From positions 4,093 through 17,495 of the forward strand of contig DOUO01000091.1 of the NCBI GenBank assembly GCA_003520555.1: a stretch of 13,403 nt of DNA. Reading direction: 5' to 3'. The notes under the pieces are model-generated. The model searched no databases. It was not told the DNA's origin and was given only the letters and a program-made list of their open reading frames with translations. Each line of letters starts with the position of its first letter. The first letter of the stretch is position 1. This DNA is from Oscillospiraceae bacterium. Its GTDB lineage: Bacteria; Bacillota; Clostridia; Oscillospirales; Acutalibacteraceae. Shown here in pieces: positions 7,253-12,915 of the stretch. Position numbers and translations under genes: made by a program.

Positions 7253-7276
7253 CAATTATATTAAACATTATATTTA

Positions 7277-7317
7277 TGAAAATTGTGTGAAATTATCCTG
7301 AAATTGCACTGAAATTT
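7277..7317. repeat. Four helically phased TGAAATT-type direct repeats upstream of lexA
   Basis: TGAAAATT, TGAAATT, TGAAATT and TGAAATT begin at 7277, 7288, 7299 and 7310, an exact 11-base spacing near one DNA turn. Short A-tracts in this phase usually curve DNA. They end about 24 bases before the lexA -35 box, so they could be an UP-like element or iterated binding sites. Confidence 0.6.
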
Positions 7318-7330
7318 TTAAAAATATTTG

Positions 7331-7342
7331 AAACAAATGTTT
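7331..7342. promoter_or_regulatory. Candidate LexA (SOS) operator of lexA
   Basis: AAACAAATGTTT has the spacing and inner bases of the Gram-positive LexA box GAAC-N4-GTTC, with the outer G/C pair changed symmetrically to A/T. It touches the first two bases of the -35 box, a position suited to autorepression. The motif is somewhat degenerate; the assignment rests on position and on the lexA gene that follows. Confidence 0.5.
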
Positions 7343-7369
7343 GATTTTTGCAAATATATGTGGTATACT
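7341..7369 (+). promoter_or_regulatory. Promoter of lexA and probably of the genes after it
   Basis: TTGATT (7341-7346), a 17-base spacer and TATACT (7364-7369), with TGG just before the -10 making it an extended -10. Transcription would start near 7376, leaving a leader of about 35 bases before the lexA ATG. Confidence 0.8.
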
Positions 7370-7410
7370 ATACTAAAGTCACTATATCATTTGTTGTGAG
7401 GTGCGTTTTT

Positions 7411-8001
7411 ATGAAAGCTTTAAGTAAAAGTCAGCAGAAAATTTTTGATTATTTAAAGGACTGTTCGCATGAGGGCAGGGTGCCCAGCGTTCGCGAAATA
7501 TGCGACAACGTCGGGCTTAGCTCAACGTCAACCGTTCACCATCACCTGAAGGCGCTTGAGGAAAAGGGGCTTATCGCGCGTGAGCACGGCGTAAACCGCT
7601 GTATTCAAATCATGGGCGAGGAAAAAAGCGCAAGCGTTCCCGTTTTGGGCAAGGTTGCCGCGGGCAATCCCATCGTCGCGGTTGAGGACGTTGAATGTTA
7701 CGTCCCCGTGCCCGAACAAATGAAGCGCGGACGCGAGCTTTTCGCGCTCAGAATTCAGGGCGAAAGCATGATAAACGCGGGAATCCTTGATAACGACATC
7801 GTAATTGTAAACCGCACGCCCGTTGCCGAAAACGGCGAAATAGTGGTTGCTCTGGTTGACGACTCCGCAACCGTCAAGCGGTTTTACAAGGAGGACGGTC
7901 ATTACCGTTTGCAGCCCGAAAATGACAACTTTGAACCTATTATTGTTGATGAGGTTGTGTTGTTGGGCAAGGTTATTTCGCTTGTTCGTAACTATGATTA
8001 A
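7411..8001 (+). CDS. lexA: LexA repressor / autopeptidase
   Basis: This is the 196-residue repressor of the SOS DNA-damage response. It binds operators as a dimer and cleaves itself when RecA filaments form. Residues 1-67 are the winged helix-turn-helix domain (VPSVREICDNVGLSSTSTVHHHLKAL). The scissile Ala84-Gly85 lies in KVAAGNP. The S24 peptidase dyad is Ser119 in GESM and Lys156 in SATVKRF. ATG at 7411 has GAGGTG (7398-7403) 7 bases upstream. An open frame extends upstream to a TTG at 7348 but would run through the -10 box, so it is rejected. A candidate LexA box overlaps the -35 region. It is the first of seven closely spaced plus-strand genes. Confidence 0.96.
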   Translation: MKALSKSQQKIFDYLKDCSHEGRVPSVREICDNVGLSSTSTVHHHLKALEEKGLIAREHGVNRCIQIMGEEKSASVPVLGKVAAGNPIVAVEDVECYVPVPEQMKRGRELFALRIQGESMINAGILDNDIVIVNRTPVAENGEIVVALVDDSATVKRFYKEDGHYRLQPENDNFEPIIVDEVVLLGKVISLVRNYD

Positions 8002-8018
8002 CTTGGAGATTTTGGTAA

Positions 8019-8582
8019 ATGAAAAACATATGCGTATTCGGCTCGTCAAGCGAGTCGATTGATAAAAAATATTTATTCTCCGCCGAAAGCCTCGGCAAAG
8101 CCTTGGCAAAGCGCGGCATGACGCTTATCTTCGGCGCGGGAAAATACGGAGTAATGGGCGCCGCGGCGCGCGGAGCAAAGTCGGAAAACGGAAAGCTTAT
8201 CGGTGTAAGCCCGGACTTTTTTGTTGACTTTAACGTGCTTGATAACGAATGTACCGAGCTTATTTTTACTCCGACCATGCGTGAACGCAAGGCGATTATG
8301 GAGGACAAGGCAGACGCGTTTATAATCTGCGCGGGCGGAATAGGTACGTTTGAGGAGTTTTTTGAAGTTCTCACCTTAAAGCAGCTTCGCCGTCATGACA
8401 AGCCGATTATAATTTATAACGTAGGCGGTTATTATGATTCTATGCTTGACATGATGAGCAAGTCCGCGGACGAAAAGTTTATGAGCGAAAAGGTCAGCCG
8501 GCTTTACACTATAGCCGAATCCGAGGACGAAATTTTTGAACAGCTTGAAAACTACATACCTTATACATTCAGTAAATATTAA
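8019..8582 (+). CDS. LOG/TIGR00730 family Rossmann-fold nucleotide hydrolase
   Basis: A 187-residue protein of the family containing cytokinin-riboside monophosphate phosphoribohydrolases and bacterial nucleotide 5'-monophosphate nucleosidases. It has an N-terminal Rossmann start (VFGSSSE), GAGKYGVMGA (39-48), MRERK (87-91) with the conserved Arg, and GGIGTFEE (106-113) with the catalytic Glu region. The family motif PGGxGTxxE is here AGGIGTFEE, with Ala105 instead of Pro. Its natural substrate is probably a nucleoside monophosphate, but this is inferred from the family. ATG at 8019 follows lexA by 17 bases, with GGAG (8005-8008) 10 bases upstream. Eleven bases separate it from the next small gene. 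Confidence 0.88.
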   Translation: MKNICVFGSSSESIDKKYLFSAESLGKALAKRGMTLIFGAGKYGVMGAAARGAKSENGKLIGVSPDFFVDFNVLDNECTELIFTPTMRERKAIMEDKADAFIICAGGIGTFEEFFEVLTLKQLRRHDKPIIIYNVGGYYDSMLDMMSKSADEKFMSEKVSRLYTIAESEDEIFEQLENYIPYTFSKY

Positions 8583-8593
8583 GAGGGATAATT

Positions 8594-8767
8594 ATGGCGG
8601 ACAACTGTGAAATGTGCGCTCACTACGTTGAGGACGAGGAATTCGGCGACTATTGCTCGATTGACCTTGACGAGGATGAAATGGAGCGCTTTTTGACGCA
8701 AAACGTCAAAGGCTGTCACTATTTTCAGCTTTACGACGAGTACAAAATTGTGCAAAAGCAAAACTGA
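8594..8767 (+). CDS. Small Cys-containing acidic protein, DUF6472-like
   Basis: A 57-residue reading frame too short for usual length cut-offs. It begins MADNCEMCAHYVEDEE and ends DEYKIVQKQN. Cys5, Cys8, Cys21 and Cys41 are spaced like a small metal-binding knuckle, set in a strongly acidic chain (LDEDEMERF). It resembles, from memory, the small clostridial DUF6472 proteins (CExC...YDEE...C...LDEDE...C.Y...DEY.IV.KQ). No function is known. Support for expression: AGAGGG (8582-8587) 6 bases before the ATG, gaps of 11 and 23 bases to its neighbours, and same-strand placement inside the lexA gene run. Confidence 0.85.
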   Translation: MADNCEMCAHYVEDEEFGDYCSIDLDEDEMERFLTQNVKGCHYFQLYDEYKIVQKQN

Positions 8768-8790
8768 TTATTGAGGGAACGGAGATTCTT

Positions 8791-10113
8791 ATGAGAGTGT
8801 TTTTTACAATACTTGTTTGCAAGCTGCTGCGCTTTATCGGCAAGCTTGCGGGCAAGGGCAGCAGCCTGCCCGGACAAATCGCGCTTAAGCTTTGCCCCGA
8901 TATTTTAAGCAGGATTGAACTTCCGGAATATATCATTGCCGTAACGGGTAGCAACGGAAAAACCTCAACGGTGGAAATGATTGCCCATATCCTTACCAAA
9001 AACGGCAAAAAGGTGGCGTGGAACAAGGAAGGCTCAAACCAAATCGAGGGCGTTACCACGCTGATTTTGAACAGCTCGACGCTTTCCGGCAAGGTGAATA
9101 CCGATATTTTGCTGATTGAAAGCGATGAACGCTTTGCGAAATATACTTTTAAATATATCAAGCCCACTCACTATGTAATAACCAATCTGTACCGCGACCA
9201 GCTTACGCGCAACGGACATCCCGAATGGGTGTACAACGCAATCGCGGACAGTATTCACGACGGCACTCAGCTTATTTTGAACGCGGACGACCCGCTGGTT
9301 TCCTGCTTCGGCAAGGATAAGCCCGATGTAATCCGGTTCGGCGCGGACAAGCTTTCAAGCGACACAGCGGAGCTTCAAAGCGTTTACAACGACGGCGCGT
9401 ACTGCCCCGTGTGCAGAGAAAAAATGACCTACACCACTCACCATTACAATCATATCGGTCATTACCGCTGCACAAAATGCGGCTTCAAACGGCAGGATAC
9501 GCAGTACACAATCACCTCGGTCGATTTGGACAAGGGCGTAATGGAGATTGATAAAAAATATAAAATTACCCTCGCTCTTAAATCACTTTATAATATTTAC
9601 AATATTCTGGCGGCTTATACCGTGGCATCAATCGTCGGCATCGACGGTGATAAAATTGCCGCCGATATGAACAACTATGTGCTTAAAAACGGCAGAGTAA
9701 TCACCTTTACGCTCGGTAATCGCAAGGGCACTCTGCTCACCTCCAAGCATGAAAACAGCATTTCGTATGACCAAAGCATACGCGTAGCTTCCGCGTATAA
9801 GCAGGGCTGCGACGTAATGATTATCGTTGACGCCGTAAGCCGAAAATACTTCACAAGCGACGTTTCATGGCTGTGGGATATTGATTTTGAAATGCTCAAC
9901 ACCGAAAACGTAAACGAAATTGTGCTTGCCGGCAAGTATGTAAACGACCTTGCTGTGCGGTTTTCGTATACCGACATTCCGAGCGGCAGGATTAAGCTTT
10001 ATGAAAGCATTGACGAAGCCGCCGACTTCCTTGCGGACGGCAGCAGGTATTTATATGTAATAACCTGCTTCTCGGACAAGGGAAAGCTTTTGGGAAAGGT
10101 GGTTTGCGACTGA
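8791..10113 (+). CDS. murT: MurT-like Mur ligase family protein (divergent lipid II isoglutaminyl synthase subunit)
   Basis: A 440-residue ATP-dependent ligase homologue. In the canonical enzyme MurT activates the D-glutamate alpha-carboxyl of lipid II and GatD supplies ammonia, giving D-isoglutamine in peptidoglycan. Seen here: SSLPGQIALKL (24-34), P-loop GSNGKTS (53-59), NKEGSN (78-83), TNLYRDQL (131-138), NADDP (164-168), and the MurT-typical zinc ribbon with Cys205, Cys208, Cys227 and Cys230 inserted in the central domain. The C-terminal DUF1727 region keeps DVSWLWDIDFE (357-367). However, the canonical stretch before it (roughly NDNPADG) reads VDAVSRKYFTS, and the canonical KNPAGxN loop is replaced by KHENSISYDQS (319-329). 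ATG at 8791 has GGAG (8781-8784) 6 bases upstream. The gatD-like gene starts one base after its stop. The family is sure; canonical activity is doubtful. Confidence 0.87.
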   Translation: MRVFFTILVCKLLRFIGKLAGKGSSLPGQIALKLCPDILSRIELPEYIIAVTGSNGKTSTVEMIAHILTKNGKKVAWNKEGSNQIEGVTTLILNSSTLSGKVNTDILLIESDERFAKYTFKYIKPTHYVITNLYRDQLTRNGHPEWVYNAIADSIHDGTQLILNADDPLVSCFGKDKPDVIRFGADKLSSDTAELQSVYNDGAYCPVCREKMTYTTHHYNHIGHYRCTKCGFKRQDTQYTITSVDLDKGVMEIDKKYKITLALKSLYNIYNILAAYTVASIVGIDGDKIAADMNNYVLKNGRVITFTLGNRKGTLLTSKHENSISYDQSIRVASAYKQGCDVMIIVDAVSRKYFTSDVSWLWDIDFEMLNTENVNEIVLAGKYVNDLAVRFSYTDIPSGRIKLYESIDEAADFLADGSRYLYVITCFSDKGKLLGKVVCD

Positions 10114-10114
10114 T

Positions 10115-10828
10115 ATGAAGCTGCTTCATCTTTATCACGACATAATGAACTTATACGGCGACTACGCTAATGTAAGCGCGCTGTGCCGCGCGCTTGAAAA
10201 AAACGGTGAAGCCGTTGAGCTCGACAGGCTGAGCCTCGGAGATACCGCCGACCTTACGCTTTATGACTTTATATTCATCGGTTCGGGCACCGAAAAAAAC
10301 CAAAAGCTTGTGCTTGCGGATTTTCAAAAATATTCCGATTCCCTTTCGGCGTATATCGAAAGCGGAAAATGCGCTTTGCTTACGGGAAATTCCTTTGAAA
10401 TGCTCGGCAAAAGCATTACGGACTGCAACGGTAATGCTTACGAAGGAATGGGCTTTTGTCCGTTCGACGTCACCGAGCAAAGCAAAACCAGATTGACCGC
10501 CGACGTAATTTATGAGGCGGACTTTCTTAAAACTCCGCTTGTCGGTTTTGTAAATAAATGCAGCGAAATCAAGGGGAATACCAAACCGCTGTTTTCCGTT
10601 AAAATGGGACTTTCCGACTGTGAAGGCAGCAAGGGCGAAGGGATAAGGCTCAACAATCTTTTCGGCACGCATCTCACAGGTCCCGCGCTGATGAAAAATC
10701 CGCATTTCCTTGAATATATCGCGTCGCTTATCCTGGGCAGGCAGCCCGAATCGGATTACCTTAATTACGAAAGGGCAGGGTATGAAATAACCCTGCGCGA
10801 GCTTACCAAACGCATGAATGAAAATTAA
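10115..10828 (+). CDS. gatD: GatD-like class I glutamine amidotransferase homologue lacking the catalytic Cys and His
   Basis: A 237-residue protein with the fold and gene position of GatD, the glutaminase subunit of lipid II isoglutaminyl synthase. It starts LLHLYHDIMNLYGDYANV, contains the IGSGTEKNQ segment (55-63), and ends with GTHLTGPALMKNPHF (184-198). The nucleophile elbow, normally CGGYQxLG, reads GNSFEMLG (91-98), so Cys is Gly91 and the Gln is Glu95. The family YLHGP, which holds the catalytic His, reads HLTGP (186-190), so His is Thr188. The glutamine-pocket ENHxGRT region reads VNKCSEI (146-152). I checked the codons at the first two sites. It is probably unable to hydrolyse glutamine in the usual way. 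It starts one base after murT, so the two proteins likely form a complex. Confidence 0.85.
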   Translation: MKLLHLYHDIMNLYGDYANVSALCRALEKNGEAVELDRLSLGDTADLTLYDFIFIGSGTEKNQKLVLADFQKYSDSLSAYIESGKCALLTGNSFEMLGKSITDCNGNAYEGMGFCPFDVTEQSKTRLTADVIYEADFLKTPLVGFVNKCSEIKGNTKPLFSVKMGLSDCEGSKGEGIRLNNLFGTHLTGPALMKNPHFLEYIASLILGRQPESDYLNYERAGYEITLRELTKRMNEN

Positions 10829-10844
10829 TATACGGGGTGAAATT

Positions 10845-11351
10845 ATGAACAGCACCAATCAAAAAACAGTAGTGCTTCAGGCGCTTCCCGAAAACCTTTC
10901 CGAGCTTAGGGCTCTGCCTCAGGCTGCGCTTACAGATCCCTTTGACGTTGCCGCGCTGACCGCGGCAGCGCTTTGCCGCTATGGCGAAAGCAGGGACGAC
11001 TGCGTTGAAATGCTGAATTTTCTGCGCGGTCCGCGTCCGCTCAGCACATTTGAAATTCAGTTTCTGCGCGACAGGCTGGCAGGCAAGGCGTATAAGCCCC
11101 TATCGTATTTTGCCGGCACTTCCCCTCAAAACAACTACACTCCGCAAATTCCCTACAGCATAACGGTGTATGAAAACCAATATTCACGTCCGCAGGAAAA
11201 CTACCTTACGCTGTGGCTTGAATCCTCCGGCGCGGACAGTCCGCGGCAGGTTCAGCTAAGGTGCAAGCCAAGCACCGGACAGTGGTTTTTGTGGGATCAA
11301 ATGCTGCTTGCCGACATAAGGATTCCCGTTGCCGAAGACCCTTGGGCATAG
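10845..11351 (+). CDS. DUF6935-like protein of unknown function
   Basis: A 168-residue soluble protein without signal peptide or membrane segment. It opens with a short polar stretch, then a helical part (LPENLSELRALPQAALTDPF and the AALTAAALCRYGESRDD segment, LRGPRPLSTFEIQFLRDRL). A likely beta-rich half follows (NNYTPQIPYSITVYENQYS, LTLWLESSGADSPRQVQLR, QWFLWDQMLLADIRIP) and it ends EDPWA. This pattern recalls the clostridial DUF6935 family, from memory. ATG at 10845 is chosen because GGGGTG (10834-10839) lies 5 bases upstream. An in-frame ATG at 10818 lies inside the end of gatD without such a site. Its 16-base gap to gatD and 30-base gap to pncB suggest cotranscription. No biochemical role can be assigned. 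Confidence 0.82.
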   Translation: MNSTNQKTVVLQALPENLSELRALPQAALTDPFDVAALTAAALCRYGESRDDCVEMLNFLRGPRPLSTFEIQFLRDRLAGKAYKPLSYFAGTSPQNNYTPQIPYSITVYENQYSRPQENYLTLWLESSGADSPRQVQLRCKPSTGQWFLWDQMLLADIRIPVAEDPWA

Positions 11352-11381
11352 GCAAAAAAATACTTTTAAGGATTGATTAAG

Positions 11382-12824
11382 TTGAAAAAAGAAAATCTGA
11401 CAATGCTCTGTGACTTTTACGAGTTTACAATGGCAAACGGATATTTTAAGAACGGTATGCACGAACGCTGCGTTTACTTTGATGCGTTTTTCCGCAAAGT
11501 ACCGGACAACGGCGGATTTGCGGTGCTCGCAGGTCTTGAGCAGGTTATTGAATATATTAAGGATTTGCATTTTGACGCGGAGGATATCGAATATCTGCGC
11601 TCAAAGGGTATCTTTGATGAGGAGTTTTTAAATTACTTAAAGGATTTTTGCTTCACCGGTGACATTTGGGCTATACCCGAGGGCACGCCCGTGTTCCCGA
11701 ACGAGCCTGTGCTTACCGTAAGGGCTCCCGCAATTCAGGCGCAGATTATTGAAACCTTTGTGCTTTTGTGTCTTAACCACCAAAGCCTTATTGCCACCAA
11801 GGCCAACCGCATTGTACGCGCGGCGCAGGGCAGAGCCGTAATTGAGTTCGGTTCAAGGCGCGCTCAGGGCGTCAGCGGAGCGGTTGTCGGCGCAAGGGCG
11901 GCGTACATCGGCGGATGTATCGGCACCGCCTGCACCCTTACCGACGAGCTTTACGGAGTCCCCGCCGGCGGCACAATGGCACATTCCTGGGTTCAGATGT
12001 TTGACAGTGAATACGAAGCGTTTAAGGCGTATGTTGAGCTTTATCCGGACAACCCGACGCTTTTGGTTGATACTTACAACACACTCAAAAGCGGTATTCC
12101 CAACGCGATAAAGGTGTTTAAGGAATTGCTTTTGCCGCAGGGCAAAACAAAATGCGCTATCCGGCTCGATTCCGGCGACATTTCATACCTTTCCAAAAAG
12201 GCGAGAACAATGCTTGATGAGGCGGGGCTGACAGAATGTAAAATCACCGCGTCAAACGCGCTCGATGAAAAGCTTATCCGCGATTTGATGATGCAGGGCG
12301 CTCAGGTTGACACCTTCGGGGTGGGAGAAAGACTTATCACTTCGCAAAGCTCTCCTGTTTTCGGCGGAGTTTACAAGCTTGTCGCGGTTGAAAACGCCGC
12401 CGGCGAAATCGAACCGAAAATAAAGGTCAGTGAAAACACCGCAAAAATCACAAATCCGCACTTTAAAAAGGTTTACCGCTATTATGACAATGAAAGCGGC
12501 AAGGCGCTTGCCGACGAGCTTTGTCTGTACGACGAGGTGGTTGACGACAGTAAAAACCACACGATTTTCGACCCCAACGCCACATGGAAAACCAAGGAGC
12601 TCTACAACTTTACCGCGCGCGAGCTGCTTGTTCCGATTTTCAGGAACGGCGAATGTGTGTATGAAAGCCCGTCAATCGGCGAAATTGCCGACTACTGCCG
12701 CGAACAGGTTGACCTGCTGTGGGACGAGGTAAAGCGATTTGAAAATCCGCACAACTATTACGTAGACCTTTCGCAGCGTCTTTACGAAATAAAAAGTATT
12801 TTGCTTAATGTGCATAAGATGTAA
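11382..12824 (+). CDS. pncB: Nicotinate phosphoribosyltransferase
   Basis: A 480-residue enzyme that makes nicotinate mononucleotide from nicotinate and PRPP with ATP (Preiss-Handler NAD salvage). Diagnostic segments are NLTMLCDFYEFTMANGYF (5-22), EFGSRRAQG (155-163), GTMAHSW with the phospho-accepting His201, VDTYNT (229-234) and the phosphate-binding LDSGDISYLS loop. It keeps the long C-terminal domain. The start is a TTG: TAAGGA (11367-11372) is about 10 bases before TTG 11382 but only one base before the alternative TTG 11373, and no suitable ATG is present upstream. It is the last gene of the lexA-led run and is followed by a strong hairpin. Non-ATG initiation may keep expression low. 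Confidence 0.93.
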   Translation: MKKENLTMLCDFYEFTMANGYFKNGMHERCVYFDAFFRKVPDNGGFAVLAGLEQVIEYIKDLHFDAEDIEYLRSKGIFDEEFLNYLKDFCFTGDIWAIPEGTPVFPNEPVLTVRAPAIQAQIIETFVLLCLNHQSLIATKANRIVRAAQGRAVIEFGSRRAQGVSGAVVGARAAYIGGCIGTACTLTDELYGVPAGGTMAHSWVQMFDSEYEAFKAYVELYPDNPTLLVDTYNTLKSGIPNAIKVFKELLLPQGKTKCAIRLDSGDISYLSKKARTMLDEAGLTECKITASNALDEKLIRDLMMQGAQVDTFGVGERLITSQSSPVFGGVYKLVAVENAAGEIEPKIKVSENTAKITNPHFKKVYRYYDNESGKALADELCLYDEVVDDSKNHTIFDPNATWKTKELYNFTARELLVPIFRNGECVYESPSIGEIADYCREQVDLLWDEVKRFENPHNYYVDLSQRLYEIKSILLNVHKM

Positions 12825-12825
12825 A

Positions 12826-12859
12826 AAAACCGGCATCGATATTTAATCGATGCCGGTTT
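12826..12859. terminator. Bidirectional rho-independent terminator between pncB and the surface-protein gene
   Basis: AAACCGGCATCGAT and ATCGATGCCGGTTT form a perfect 14-bp stem around a five-base ATTTA loop. On the plus strand the tail is TTTAATGTTTT; on the minus strand it is an uninterrupted run of seven T. It therefore serves both convergent genes, with the better tail for the minus-strand gene. Confidence 0.9.
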
Positions 12860-12915
12860 AATGTTTTAAGCTGTTAATAACTATTCCGTTAACAAATCAA
12901 CCCCGATAAAAACAA

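Noticed and set aside
7046..7255. Minus-strand 69-codon frame across the HAD 3' end and the intergenic hairpins.
   Set aside because: It overlaps a sure gene antisense, crosses a terminator and hairpins, and has no clear ribosome site. The structure is better explained as RNA/DNA element.
7113..7301. Plus-strand 62-codon frame after the HAD gene.
   Set aside because: It runs through the terminator stem and AT-rich repeats with no initiation signal or recognisable protein pattern.
7348..7410. Upstream extension of the lexA reading frame to a TTG.
   Set aside because: It contains the -10 box of the lexA promoter and lacks a ribosome binding site, whereas ATG 7411 has one at ideal spacing and gives a standard LexA N-terminus.
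12871..12897. Second Rex-like site (TTAACAA with TTAAT) after pncB.
   Set aside because: The half sites have wrong spacing and it lies at the 3' ends of convergent genes.
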